Below, one piece after another: positions 1 through 9,589 of a DNA stretch of 64,000 nt. The number at the start of each line of letters is the position of its first letter. The first letter of the stretch is position 1. Source of the DNA: Bacteroidales bacterium (GTDB lineage Bacteria > Bacteroidota > Bacteroidia > Bacteroidales > UBA10428); contig JAFGOZ010000059.1 of the NCBI GenBank assembly GCA_016926235.1, positions 1 through 64,000 of the forward strand, in the 5' to 3' direction. The translations under genes and the position numbers were made by a program. The notes under the pieces were generated by a model. The model was given only the letters and a program-made list of their open reading frames with translations. It ran no database searches and had not been told where the DNA came from.

Positions 1-2
1 AT

Positions 3-71
3 AAGCGAAAATCATCCGCTCAGGTAAAAGCTTCGTGGATGTTCCATCTGACCATTAAAAATAAATTATAA
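3..71 (+). CDS. C-terminal tail of an upstream CDS (partial)
   Basis: An open frame enters the window at base 3 and closes with TAA at 69-71, only 4 bases before the next start codon. The 22 visible residues end in alternating polar and hydrophobic residues (SWMFHLTIKNKL), which would suit the last strand of an outer-membrane beta-barrel or other secreted protein, but this is too short to assign. The tight spacing suggests it is co-transcribed with the following lipoprotein gene. A short chance frame is also possible. Confidence 0.35.
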   Translation, partial: KRKSSAQVKASWMFHLTIKNKL

Positions 72-75
72 ACAG

Positions 76-1362
76 ATGAAAAAATATAATCACCTATTTG
101 TTTTGTATGCTTTTATAATGTTTGTTTTTTCTTCATGCGAAGATAAAACCATAGAAAGGTATACTGTTAATGCCCCAGTTTATCTTTCATATGAAGACTT
201 AAGGTCAAGTGTGAAAAGTACAACTATAATTCCGGAAATAGCTCAACCAGGTAAAATATACTTCTATAATGATTATATTTTTATTAATGAGTACCAAAAG
301 GGAGTGCATGTTATCGATAATAGTGATCCATCCTCACCACAGACGGTTACATTTATTAATATCCCGGGAAATGTTGACATAGCCATTAAAAGTGACATCC
401 TTTACGCAGACAGCTATGTTGATTTAGTGGTAATTGACATTAGTGATTTAAATAATGTAATTGAGAGAAACAGGATTATTAATGCATTCCCTTATACCAT
501 TCCTGAAGTTACTTCAGAAGGGAGGATGGATATGGTAGACGAATCAAAAGGAGTTGTTGTTGGATGGGAAGAGAAAGAAGTGGAAGTAAAGGTTGAAAAT
601 AATAATTACTATAATTTTTATCCTGTTTATGCAATGGAAGATGTTATGATAGGTAATGATGTTGCTGTGGTAACAGATATTTCAGGAGGGAAAAACTATG
701 GTGTAGGAGGTTCGATGGCACGTTTCACAATATATAATGATGTATTGTATGCAATAAATGAATTTAATCTGAATATTTTTGATATAAGTGACCTTATAAA
801 TCCAAATCTTTGTGGAACCCAGTATGTTGGCTGGAATATAGAAACAATATTCCCTTACAAGAAAAAGCTTTTCATTGGCTCTGGTAACGGTATGTTTATT
901 TACAGCCTTCAGAATCCTAAAGAACCAACGTATATTTCTAGTTATAGCCATGTAAGCAGTTGTGATCCGGTAGTAGTTGAAAATGATTATGCTTATGTGA
1001 CCTTGCGTTCAGGTAATGAATGTGCAGGATATACTGATCAACTGGATGTAGTGGATTTAAAAAATATTAATAATCCTGAATTACTAATATCATACTCGAT
1101 GTTTAATCCCCATGGTTTGGGTATAAATAATGGCACATTATTTATATGCGATGGCGATTCAGGATTAAAAATTTATGATGCAACAGATCCATTAAACATT
1201 GATGAGAATATGATCACTCATTTCAAGGATATACATGCATTTGATGTAATTCCCCTGGATGATATTTTGATGATGATTGGAAGAGATGGATTTTACCAGT
1301 ATGACTATAGTGATCTGGATAGCATTAAATTATTAAGTACAATATCTATTCTCAATAACTAG
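76..1362 (+). CDS. LVIVD-repeat beta-propeller lipoprotein
   Basis: 428 residues. The N-terminus is a lipoprotein signal: charged MKKYNH, a hydrophobic stretch, then a lipobox FVFSSC with the lipidated Cys at residue 21. The rest consists of repeated blades containing motifs such as VHVIDNSDPSSP, LVVIDISDLNN, LNIFDISDLINP, LDVVDLKNINNP and LKIYDATDPLNI. These are the hallmark of LVIVD repeats, which form beta-propellers on bacterial cell-surface proteins. No enzymatic motif is visible. The likely role is surface binding or assembly, and the ligand is unknown. It may be co-transcribed with the truncated gene just upstream. A strong hairpin terminator follows. The family call is firm, the function is not known. 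Confidence 0.85.
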   Translation: MKKYNHLFVLYAFIMFVFSSCEDKTIERYTVNAPVYLSYEDLRSSVKSTTIIPEIAQPGKIYFYNDYIFINEYQKGVHVIDNSDPSSPQTVTFINIPGNVDIAIKSDILYADSYVDLVVIDISDLNNVIERNRIINAFPYTIPEVTSEGRMDMVDESKGVVVGWEEKEVEVKVENNNYYNFYPVYAMEDVMIGNDVAVVTDISGGKNYGVGGSMARFTIYNDVLYAINEFNLNIFDISDLINPNLCGTQYVGWNIETIFPYKKKLFIGSGNGMFIYSLQNPKEPTYISSYSHVSSCDPVVVENDYAYVTLRSGNECAGYTDQLDVVDLKNINNPELLISYSMFNPHGLGINNGTLFICDGDSGLKIYDATDPLNIDENMITHFKDIHAFDVIPLDDILMMIGRDGFYQYDYSDLDSIKLLSTISILNN

Positions 1363-1376
1363 GGTGTTAGGCAAAG

Positions 1377-1415
1377 AAAAAAGGCTGTTATCCAATCCTG
1401 GTAGCAGCCTTTTTT
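1377..1415. terminator. Bidirectional rho-independent terminator
   Basis: An 11-base perfect inverted repeat (AAAAAAGGCTG at 1377-1387 and CAGCCTTTTTT at 1405-1415), extended inward by a G-T wobble and two pairs, lies between two convergent genes. It has an A-run on one side and a T-run on the other, so it can stop transcription from both directions. Confidence 0.9.
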
Positions 1416-1418
1416 ACT

Positions 1419-2531
1419 TTATTTTGATATCTTTTTGCGATAGTTTTCAGCTTCCCAGTTTTCAATAAATGAGATTTGTTCAGGTGTGAGTGGTTTTGAA
1501 ATTCCGAAGGAACGTGCATAAAAGCTAATTTTCATCATATTTGTAATAAGGTCTATTACAATATCTGCTGCATTTTTGTTATCGTCAATGATAAGCAAAC
1601 CTTTACCTTTAATAGCAATTACTTTTGGATAATAACCATAATTATCTGCATAATTGCTTATCATTTGCTCAACATCTTCTTCATTTGTTTCATCTATAAT
1701 AATGTAGTGTGATTTGCAATACACAATATGATCCGGGGTAAAAGCAGTAGCAATAGACTTAAAGCTTGCTTCATTTTTTACAAAATCTAAAATCAGATCA
1801 GATGTTACTGATTTTGAAAATAGTGCGTCCTTTTCCGGATACAGGAATAATAATGAAGAAGAAATAGAGGAATCAATATTTCTTATCTGGATATCAGGTA
1901 ATTCCTGTTGTAAACATTTCTTTATTTGTTTTTCAATATGTTCATAAGTGTCAGTTATTTCTTTGCCAGAATTTCCGCTAACAAAGATGCCGTGGTTTTC
2001 AAGCATTATCATTTTGGGATCGTATCCTTTTTTATTCCGAAAGTTTTCCAGCTCCCTGGCAACTTTTTTAAATAGTATATAACCGGGATCAGTGTATTCA
2101 ATATAAAGAGCATCATCACCAAACAAATCTTTACAGTATTTTTCGGCATTTTGAGAACAAAGCAATGAATTGCCTAAGGTAGGATGTGTATGAACTACCA
2201 GAGGATAATGGATAATATTATGCAGAGAACTTTCCACCGATGGCCGGCTGTCATTATCAGATACAATGCTGGCCATCAGGTCATTTTTTACCTCTTCTTC
2301 TCTTTCCAGAGCATTGCTGCTATATTCTTTATTGTTAATCACTTCGAGTTTTTCCCTGGAAAGACATACAAAACTTTTTTCATCAATGGTTGCCAGGGCA
2401 AATCCACTAGCTTTTACCCAAATAAATTGGTCATTTTTGTATGATGTATTTCCTCCCCCGGCAATTACGTATTCTTTATCTTTTCCATAGAGCCTGGATA
2501 ATTCAATGATCTCTTTCAATTCCATTTCCAT
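1419..2531 (-). CDS. Class II aldolase/adducin family protein, probable rhamnulose-1-phosphate aldolase
   Basis: 370 residues. The N-terminal half has class II aldolase features: a glycine-rich GGGNTS phosphate-binding segment near residue 25, WVKASG, the Zn-ligand pair VHTHPTLGN, and a third His in LENHGIFVSG. These are the motifs of Zn-dependent sugar-phosphate aldolases. The C-terminal part (about 250-370) is an extension I do not recognise. Classical RhaD is shorter, about 270 residues, and bifunctional aldolase-dehydrogenases are near 700, so this is an intermediate form. Downstream in the same direction as GH31 and the GH106 rhamnosidase-like gene, and near rhaB-rhaA-rhaT, it is best placed to split rhamnulose-1-phosphate into DHAP and lactaldehyde. 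Another sugar phosphate is possible. Confidence 0.72.
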   Translation of the reverse strand: MEMELKEIIELSRLYGKDKEYVIAGGGNTSYKNDQFIWVKASGFALATIDEKSFVCLSREKLEVINNKEYSSNALEREEEVKNDLMASIVSDNDSRPSVESSLHNIIHYPLVVHTHPTLGNSLLCSQNAEKYCKDLFGDDALYIEYTDPGYILFKKVARELENFRNKKGYDPKMIMLENHGIFVSGNSGKEITDTYEHIEKQIKKCLQQELPDIQIRNIDSSISSSLLFLYPEKDALFSKSVTSDLILDFVKNEASFKSIATAFTPDHIVYCKSHYIIIDETNEEDVEQMISNYADNYGYYPKVIAIKGKGLLIIDDNKNAADIVIDLITNMMKISFYARSFGISKPLTPEQISFIENWEAENYRKKISK

Positions 2532-2551
2532 CTTTAGGTTTATAGTTTTTG

Positions 2552-2559
2552 CAAAAATA
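2552..2559 (-). promoter_or_regulatory. Candidate -7 element (TATTTTTG) for the aldolase gene
   Basis: The minus strand reads TATTTTTG, a perfect match to the Bacteroidota -7 consensus TAnnTTTG, about 20 bases before the aldolase start. No clear TTTG -33 box lies at the right distance, so this may only be an internal promoter in a GH31-GH106-aldolase transcript. Confidence 0.35.
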
Positions 2560-2574
2560 GGATTCTTTTACGAT

Positions 2575-5430
2575 TTATTCTGTCTTTAATGTTACCGGTA
2601 TTAATGTCACAGGTCCAATAAGGCCCGAACAAAGTGGTTCCCAATGTGAAGCATTGAACAGATTGTTTTCATCCCGGTTTTCAGCTAACCGGCCCGGGAA
2701 ATTAATATTGTAGAATTTTTTATAATTTATATTGTTTTTATCCAAATATATAATATGGTTTGCCATGAGGTTTGTAACCTCAATCTCAAGAATATTTTGC
2801 TGTTTCAATATTTCATCCTTTATCAGTATTTGATAGGGTGGACATATTAAAGAACCTAATTCATGGTTATTTAAAAATACTTTTGCGCTTTCATGAACTT
2901 CTCCAAGGTCAAGTATCCATTTTGTTGAGGAAGCTTCCGGCTTATTGAAAGTGACCGAATATTTACCTGTTCCTGAAAAGTACATGCTTTCCTCATATTC
3001 GGTCCATGATTTTAATTCATGGGTTGAGATATTAGAAGGAATTTGAGGGCCACCTGAGATGAATTGAATATGCCAATCACCTTTAATTTTTATGGGATTT
3101 CGTTTATTATCTATAACTTGATAATCTTCTATTTCTTTAGCATCAGCATATTGTTGAAGTATACAAGATTCACCCGATTCGAGCTGCAAATAAATAATTG
3201 AAATATCCTTGGAAATCTCAGAGCATTTAATTTTCCCATAAGTATGATTAACAGGATTGAATCTTACCCAGTTTTCCGTGCCACCAGGCACAATAATACT
3301 TCTGTCAAACAGGCTGTCAGACTTATTTACAATGAAAAGGCAGGTGCCATTTTCATTTATCCTTTTTACGGCTTTCAGGTTTGTAGTTAAGGCTTGATAT
3401 ATGGCCGGCATAATATCAATATTCTTAAGACCCTCGAACACATCTATAAAAATCACAATTTTGCCTTTTCCTATATTACACTCCTTATTTATGTTTACCT
3501 GAACAAAGTTTAATTTTTGTTTTAAAGTCTCAAATTTTTCAGAATTATCTATATCTTCTCCGAAACCGGGAACAGACGCTGGTAAATCCATTTGAAATAA
3601 AATGGTTGCACCTTGCCTGGCTAGTTCAATTAAATGAGAGAAGGTTTTGTAGGGCATATATTTTGTAGCAGGTACAATTAAAACCTTATAGTTTGAAAAG
3701 CCGGTATTTAGTTTTTCATCGGAGAAAGTGAGAAGGTTAATTTGCCTGTCGGAAATATAATCAAATGCATAGTCGTATTGATAAAGCTTTTCAGCAATAA
3801 TTCCTGCTGTAGTTTCATCTGATTTTAATTTAACATGATGCAAAAAGCTTGTTCCTGTCTCAGACCATTTGTCATACATTGGGTAATAGACAAGAATATC
3901 ATTAGCTGAATTTCCTGATTGCAGAAAGGATTCACAGCATGCTACATAATCATTTAATTGTGGCAAATCTTTCCAGATGGTATTTGTCGGGCCAAAATGC
4001 ACTGAGGCATAGAACAACCATCCCGGCCAGGATTCAAAAGGCGGGGAGTAGGGAGTGCCATGATATATGATATGGTTTACCCCGGATAAGAAACAATTAT
4101 CAATGGCCGTTTTAACATCTGCCAGTGATGTAGTAAAATGTTCATTTAACCATGTGGCAGTCTCAGAAGATACAAGTCTTTTACCTGTAATGTTTGCAGC
4201 AGATGATGCATATTTCATGGTAAGTACATTTTTTCCTTCGGTTTCAGGTATATCACATGCAGCATATAAATCTAAAATATTTGCAGGAGAGCCATGTGCC
4301 TGGTTCCGGATAATGGCATTATTTTCTTTTGCCCAATCCTTCCAAGTAATTGTAAAGTTTTCCAGTAAAAGATCTGAAATAACCTCCCTGTAATCACATA
4401 ATAACCTGGATTTTAATTCTGAAGAATCTTCTGTAAATAAAGTATTTAAATGTGCGCGAAGATCATATCCTTTACGGGAAAGAAATTCGTCGAAGAAGGT
4501 TGGTGTGAAGTCAGCTTCCCCTTTTGCATCGTCTACTTCATATGAGTCATTAAAAAACGCACGGAGATAATCAATGTCTGAGTTTTTAAAAGCTTCGCTA
4601 AATCTTGAAAGGTAATGGGTTAATGCTTCTTTTGAAAAATGATCTACAACATTTCCTTCGCCTCCTGGACCGGCACGCTCAACCATCTTACCATGCCATC
4701 CCATGAAAACTGCATAAATTGTCCAGGATCCTTTTGGAGCAAGCCAGTTCAATTTCCTGTTTTCATCAATATAGCTTAAAATATCAAGTTTTTCACCGTA
4801 ATCAGAATAGGCCATGAGGGCGATAAGTGGCAGATCCTTTTTATATTGGATCTGATCTAAAGCTAATTCCTGAAGGTTGTTGTTTGCATTGACAGGATAA
4901 ACTAAACTGTCAATAGTTAATTGTGTTCTGTTTACGGTGCGAAGGTATGGAGTTTGTATAAACCGGATGACTTCGCTTAATGTCTGCCCTTCATTTAAAG
5001 TGTAAATTTTACACTTAAAGTTTTTACAAGCATATGTGCTGTCGATCCAAGGACCACCGAAGGGCCAACCTGTACCTGTTGCCATATCTATACCAAGACC
5101 TAATCGTTTTGCTTCTGTAAGGGTGTGGTTGAGTAATTCCATCCATTCAGGTGAAAGATAGTCAATAAATTGATTTTCAAAACCTTTTACTCCATATATA
5201 GGTGTGATTTCAAGCCCGCCAAATCCTGCTTTTTTATATTCTTCCAGGGAATATGTTATGCCTTCTCTTGTTAAGATATTACCCATCCACCACCAGCGTG
5301 TCCAGGGTTTAGTTTCAGAAGTAATTTCAGGCCATAGAGTATCATTTTGTTTTTTTATACAATTAGCAAGTGCCAATAATATCAGCAATAGAGTGGGAAT
5401 AAGATTTCGATTCAGTTTTACCTTATTCAT
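2575..5430 (-). CDS. GH106-family alpha-L-rhamnosidase-like lipoprotein
   Basis: 951 residues with a lipoprotein signal (hydrophobic run ending LALANC, lipidated Cys about residue 24). Motifs near the N-terminus (PWTRWWWMGN, GFGGLEITPIYG, GTGWPFGG) and the central TATWLNEHF and NHIIYHGTPYSPP are typical of glycoside hydrolase family 106, whose characterised members release terminal alpha-L-rhamnose from plant or bacterial polysaccharides. The C-terminal 150 residues look like a beta-sandwich (SSTKWILDLGEV, AKVFLNNHELGSL), as in the galactose-binding-like domain of GH2/GH106 proteins. It lies between GH31 (38 bases upstream) and the aldolase, so it should feed free rhamnose to the nearby rhamnose pathway. 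The lipobox predicts periplasmic or surface location. Confidence 0.86.
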   Translation of the reverse strand: MNKVKLNRNLIPTLLLILLALANCIKKQNDTLWPEITSETKPWTRWWWMGNILTREGITYSLEEYKKAGFGGLEITPIYGVKGFENQFIDYLSPEWMELLNHTLTEAKRLGLGIDMATGTGWPFGGPWIDSTYACKNFKCKIYTLNEGQTLSEVIRFIQTPYLRTVNRTQLTIDSLVYPVNANNNLQELALDQIQYKKDLPLIALMAYSDYGEKLDILSYIDENRKLNWLAPKGSWTIYAVFMGWHGKMVERAGPGGEGNVVDHFSKEALTHYLSRFSEAFKNSDIDYLRAFFNDSYEVDDAKGEADFTPTFFDEFLSRKGYDLRAHLNTLFTEDSSELKSRLLCDYREVISDLLLENFTITWKDWAKENNAIIRNQAHGSPANILDLYAACDIPETEGKNVLTMKYASSAANITGKRLVSSETATWLNEHFTTSLADVKTAIDNCFLSGVNHIIYHGTPYSPPFESWPGWLFYASVHFGPTNTIWKDLPQLNDYVACCESFLQSGNSANDILVYYPMYDKWSETGTSFLHHVKLKSDETTAGIIAEKLYQYDYAFDYISDRQINLLTFSDEKLNTGFSNYKVLIVPATKYMPYKTFSHLIELARQGATILFQMDLPASVPGFGEDIDNSEKFETLKQKLNFVQVNINKECNIGKGKIVIFIDVFEGLKNIDIMPAIYQALTTNLKAVKRINENGTCLFIVNKSDSLFDRSIIVPGGTENWVRFNPVNHTYGKIKCSEISKDISIIYLQLESGESCILQQYADAKEIEDYQVIDNKRNPIKIKGDWHIQFISGGPQIPSNISTHELKSWTEYEESMYFSGTGKYSVTFNKPEASSTKWILDLGEVHESAKVFLNNHELGSLICPPYQILIKDEILKQQNILEIEVTNLMANHIIYLDKNNINYKKFYNINFPGRLAENRDENNLFNASHWEPLCSGLIGPVTLIPVTLKTE

Positions 5431-5468
5431 TTGAATAGAGTGTATGGATAACAGGAAATTTTATTTGT

Positions 5469-7583
5469 TTATTTCCATCCTTCTGCTGCTTCGAGTTCAG
5501 TTAAATTTGGTTTTTTGGCAGCTATGTCGAGAGATTCATCATAAATTTTCTGCAAATCGCCAAGTTCAATATCTGATCCGCTTTTAATATAAACTGGAGT
5601 TTTATAAACAGGAGCATCAACTTCAATGTATTCACCACCCGAATATACATTTTCCGTATCCCATGCATCAATCCATTCAGCACCTTCAGGCAGGTAAAGT
5701 CTGTGTTTTGTTTTTCCTTTTTCCCATATTATCGACACAAGGATGTCCGAACCTAATAGATAGGTTTGCCAGTCATTCCAGGCTTCTTGCTGTTCAGGGT
5801 ATTCAAGAAATAATGGGCGTGCAATGGGCATACCTGTCTCACTTGCTTCCAAGGATAGATCGTATATATAGTCTACCAATTTAGTACGCACAATTGAATA
5901 CAGGCGCCATGTAGCAATTAGTGCAGTATCATAGGTAGGATCTGTTATGGAGTTCCAAAATCCTTGATCGCTTGTGGGCCCTGTTTCCATAATAGGGGAG
6001 AAGCACCCAAAACCCAGCCAGCGAAAACATGCTTCACGTGTAAAACCCTTGCCGTACCCTCCAATGTCCGAACCCCAAACAGGATATCCCATTACAGCAC
6101 ATCTCTGCATGCCTATAATAGCAGATCTAAGCCCTTCGTGATATCCCCGGGTGTCACCCGCCCACATGGCACCGTACCTGGCGCTCCCTGTGTATTGGGC
6201 CCGTGGAAATAAAATATAGTCATCCCCAAGTATTGGTTTTACTGCGTCATAAGTAGCTTTTACGTATTGACGGGGATAATCATTATAATTTTCTCTGTAG
6301 GATTTGCCGTTATTTGTAACCAGGTGGATAGAATCTACTAGTTTTTCTCCGTCAGCACGATCAAGTTTAAAACCTTTAACACCCATTTTAGCAAGCTTCC
6401 CGGGACCATTCTCTGCCCACCATTTGCAAGCTTCGGGATTTGTAAAGTCCATAAGGACCTGACGTGCATTTTTCCAGTCTTTACTGATAAGATCATAATT
6501 TTGATCTTCAGCATAATCTGCCATCTTGCCCATTACAAAAGGACCAATCCACATCATTAACTCAATATCTTTGCCATTCAGCCATTTCAGCATTTCTTCG
6601 AAATAGGGAAAACGGTTTGTGTCAATCTCATAATCATCAAAACCCCTTTCTCCGGTAGCCCAGGGACGATCAATCCAATATGCTGTAAATGGTATGCTAA
6701 ATGCTTGCATCATTAAAATATCCTCTGCCAGATAACTATTATATGGAGAATTTACCAATGTACTGTCATAATATTTTTGTTTGTTATGATGATTGTCCCT
6801 CCATCTCCATTGTCCAAAAGCCCATTTAGGAGGAGTAAAGGAAGGACCGGTTTCAAGAGCATGTTTTTTAACAATACCGGCAGGAGACTCATCCATATAT
6901 AACTTTACTTTGAGCGAAGGCCCTTCGAATGCAATTTGAACCAAGGATGTATCTTCTTTACAAAAATCATAGTTTCCCTGCCATGTTCCATAAACGAACA
7001 ATCCATAATTGCCTGATGAAATATAAAATGGGGCATATGCAGATACTGTGGGTTTAAGTTTCATATCAATATTTTCTCCTCTGAGGTTCATACCAGTGGT
7101 GATGCCTGGTGCCCATGATTCGTTCTGGTTCCCGTCTACCACGCGTTCAAAAATTCCGGTAAAATATTCATTTTCAGAGGCTTTAAGATTAATAAACCAT
7201 CTGCCGGGATTCAAAGGATTTGATATTGAATCCGTTATATTAAATTCAAGTACCAGATCATCATCTAACCTGGTGAGTTTCATTATAATTGAAGTATTTG
7301 TATCAGAAGTGTTCCATTTGTAGATAGAGAAATGATCCTCTTTTGTTACCTCGGGCATTCCCTTAATCCACAATGTTTGGTTATTTTTCTTAAAACCAAC
7401 AGTTCCTTTATTATTAATTCCGGGAGAAATAATAATCGGGCTGCCATTAGGATTTTCAATTCTTATGATTGGATTCGAGTGTTGATCTAATGATATCGTA
7501 ATGGTATCAGTATTTGAACAAGAAAGAATTGTAAATATTACAATTGATAGTATTGCGAAGATTTTAGGTTTAAAAATATTCAT
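5469..7583 (-). CDS. GH31-family alpha-glycosidase lipoprotein
   Basis: 704 residues with a lipobox (TILSC, Cys about 22). An N-terminal beta-sandwich (about 25-240) precedes a TIM barrel with GH31 signatures: FGQWRWRDN, AYWIDRPW, the nucleophile segment GFKLDRADGE (Asp408), WAGDTRGY with the probable acid/base Asp477, and PVWGSDIGGYG. A C-terminal beta domain follows. GH31 enzymes are retaining alpha-glucosidases, alpha-xylosidases, alpha-galactosidases and relatives. The KLDRAD form of the nucleophile loop differs from the common WxDMNE type, so the substrate cannot be read from the sequence. First gene of the minus-strand GH31-GH106-aldolase group, it probably trims an alpha-linked sugar from the same rhamnose-containing glycan. 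Confidence 0.88.
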   Translation of the reverse strand: MNIFKPKIFAILSIVIFTILSCSNTDTITISLDQHSNPIIRIENPNGSPIIISPGINNKGTVGFKKNNQTLWIKGMPEVTKEDHFSIYKWNTSDTNTSIIMKLTRLDDDLVLEFNITDSISNPLNPGRWFINLKASENEYFTGIFERVVDGNQNESWAPGITTGMNLRGENIDMKLKPTVSAYAPFYISSGNYGLFVYGTWQGNYDFCKEDTSLVQIAFEGPSLKVKLYMDESPAGIVKKHALETGPSFTPPKWAFGQWRWRDNHHNKQKYYDSTLVNSPYNSYLAEDILMMQAFSIPFTAYWIDRPWATGERGFDDYEIDTNRFPYFEEMLKWLNGKDIELMMWIGPFVMGKMADYAEDQNYDLISKDWKNARQVLMDFTNPEACKWWAENGPGKLAKMGVKGFKLDRADGEKLVDSIHLVTNNGKSYRENYNDYPRQYVKATYDAVKPILGDDYILFPRAQYTGSARYGAMWAGDTRGYHEGLRSAIIGMQRCAVMGYPVWGSDIGGYGKGFTREACFRWLGFGCFSPIMETGPTSDQGFWNSITDPTYDTALIATWRLYSIVRTKLVDYIYDLSLEASETGMPIARPLFLEYPEQQEAWNDWQTYLLGSDILVSIIWEKGKTKHRLYLPEGAEWIDAWDTENVYSGGEYIEVDAPVYKTPVYIKSGSDIELGDLQKIYDESLDIAAKKPNLTELEAAEGWK

Positions 7584-7684
7584 GCTTGGAATTTTAAAGG
7601 CATAAAAATAATATAAAATGTGGTAACGGAAAGGCTTAAATTAAAATGTTTTTGATTTAAATATTGACAGGAATCAGAAGAAAT

Positions 7685-7724
7685 TAAAAATGGCAGTAAG
7701 CCATGTTAATGGTTATACTGCCAT
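7685..7724 (-). terminator. Rho-independent terminator of the DUF4139 gene
   Basis: On the minus strand, just after the DUF4139 stop codon, ATGGCAGTA and TACTGCCAT (outer arms 7690-7698 and 7716-7724) pair perfectly. The stem continues inward through AGCCAT/ATGGTT with one bulge and a G-T pair, closing on a 4-base loop. A run of five T follows on the minus strand. It separates this gene from the GH31 operon. Confidence 0.85.
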
Positions 7725-7746
7725 GAAAAATGTATTCCAAAGATTA

Positions 7747-9366
7747 TTATAATCCGTAAACAACCTGGTTTTTAGGATATTTAACCGTATAAACAAACCG
7801 AACTTTTTTCGTTTCTCCGGGCTTAATATTCAATTTCCACATGATTGAACCATAGTCTTTATTGAATTTTCCTTCTCCATATTCATCTAGTGTAACTTCC
7901 ATTTCTTTGTTTGATGAAATGGGTATTTGATCAAGCAAGTCCATTTCAATCGGGAATGAATTGTTATTTCTTAAAATGATTTCAAATCCTTTAGTTTCTT
8001 TTATATTGCTTCCTATTACCTGTTTAGAGGAGAAATCCTGGAGCCTGTTACGAAGTATAGTTATTTTGGAGTCCTGACCTAATGAAAGTAGCATAGAGTC
8101 AACAGTAGTTATTGGATTGAGATAGGATTGACCAATATACATTCCTTCGAAAAATAAGTTGGCATTTCCTGGAAGGAGGTTGTACTTTCCATAATCTGCA
8201 ACTTTTGCCATCATATATGCGGTTTGGTCCAATTTTGGAACGGCATGATAGGAATATTTAGCTGCTAATTCATATTGTTGCATAGCCACAAGATGTACTT
8301 GTCCATCAGATGGAATATCCTGTGGTGCATCAATTTTATACTCGGCAGCCATGCGATTAGTTGTTTCTGTAACATTATATTCCACAAAATTATAATCATC
8401 GTCTATTGATTCTTCGTATGCTGCATATAAATTAATCTCTTCGACAGATTCTTTTTTTGATGGTGCACCACTTGCTGCCCTGCTACGGTAAACATCTGCA
8501 TCGTTATACGTATAAGGAGGAGTAAAACTAATGTACCAGGGATTCATAATGGGCCTGTTATTATTGATGGTTGGATTTCCTGTAGATATCGTGATCAAAG
8601 CATTTTTCCAATCAAAACCTGTAGTTTGGAAAACATTTGCTTTGTATACTAATGTTAAAGGTTTATCAGCTCCATTTGCACGAACATCATAGACAGGTGT
8701 CCAGCCGGCTAAAGGTGTGAGGTAAGATACACTAAGTTTAACCTGTGTTGATTTTTTTGCGCTTACACTTATTACGATCTCTGTTTTGGTCTTTTTTTCT
8801 GAATATTGTAAATTGTTCAGTTTTTGTTGGATTTTAGCTAAAGTCAGGTTTAATTGTTCAATTTCCGTATCAATATCGTAAACTTTTTCTCTGATATCCA
8901 ACAAACGGTCACGATAAAATGAGGAAAGCTGCACTAATTCATCTACAGATATTTTCTCTTCGTCTGTTCCAAGTTTTTGGTTAGCATAAATAATTTTTTC
9001 TTCACCTTCATAAACGGTTTTTTGGCTTGTTAACCATTTTATCCGTTTGTTAATTGTGTAAATAGAATCTTCAAAATTTTTAGTTTTATATGGAATGTTT
9101 TCATCCTCAAGTGTAACATTGCGTGAAGTGGCTGAGAGTAAAACAGCATCCCCCTCAATTTTTACCTGCAGGATGTTATTGTTGATACTCATAGTTACCT
9201 CATCAAGTATTACCTCGTTGTTACCTGGTGCAAGGTTCACTACGGCTTGCCGGGTTACTTTTGCTCCTTGTCTGTATACTATCACATCAGTGATTTTCGA
9301 TTTTTCTTTACTGTATAATCCTGTATTCGCTGCGAAAAGGATTATAAATAATAATATTTTTTTCAT
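7747..9366 (-). CDS. DUF4139 domain-containing (MuiA-like) secreted protein
   Basis: 539 residues with a Sec signal peptide (MKKILLFIILFAANTGLYS). An N-terminal beta domain (about 22-110; TDVIVYRQGAKVTRQA) is followed by a coiled-coil segment (about 115-190) and a long beta-rich C-terminal region containing VSYLTPLAGWTPVYDVRA and YTVKYPKN. This is the layout of the DUF4140-DUF4139 family, also called mucoidy inhibitor A. The molecular function of the family is not established. A PSDGQVHLV segment typical of the family is visible at about residue 347. It is monocistronic by context: a terminator follows and a divergent gene lies upstream. Confidence 0.85.
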   Translation of the reverse strand: MKKILLFIILFAANTGLYSKEKSKITDVIVYRQGAKVTRQAVVNLAPGNNEVILDEVTMSINNNILQVKIEGDAVLLSATSRNVTLEDENIPYKTKNFEDSIYTINKRIKWLTSQKTVYEGEEKIIYANQKLGTDEEKISVDELVQLSSFYRDRLLDIREKVYDIDTEIEQLNLTLAKIQQKLNNLQYSEKKTKTEIVISVSAKKSTQVKLSVSYLTPLAGWTPVYDVRANGADKPLTLVYKANVFQTTGFDWKNALITISTGNPTINNNRPIMNPWYISFTPPYTYNDADVYRSRAASGAPSKKESVEEINLYAAYEESIDDDYNFVEYNVTETTNRMAAEYKIDAPQDIPSDGQVHLVAMQQYELAAKYSYHAVPKLDQTAYMMAKVADYGKYNLLPGNANLFFEGMYIGQSYLNPITTVDSMLLSLGQDSKITILRNRLQDFSSKQVIGSNIKETKGFEIILRNNNSFPIEMDLLDQIPISSNKEMEVTLDEYGEGKFNKDYGSIMWKLNIKPGETKKVRFVYTVKYPKNQVVYGL

Positions 9367-9589
9367 TTATTTTTTTTATGTTGTTTGTAACACTTTTTCA
9401 TTTTGATGCATTTCATTTTAAAATTCCATAAAATAAATGAAAAAAATGTATAATGCATTTTAAAATTAAATTTAATAGGATAAAATTTATTAATGAAAAT
9501 GATGTATTCAAAACTTTTACATATTTTTAGATCGTGAAATAATGTCAGGTAATCACATTTTTTTTATTTCTTAACTTTAATAAAACTAT

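Noticed and set aside
9407..9500. Two copies of an ATGCATTT...TTTTAAAATT pattern
   Set aside because: The match is imperfect and made mostly of A and T; no element or regulatory role can be supported.
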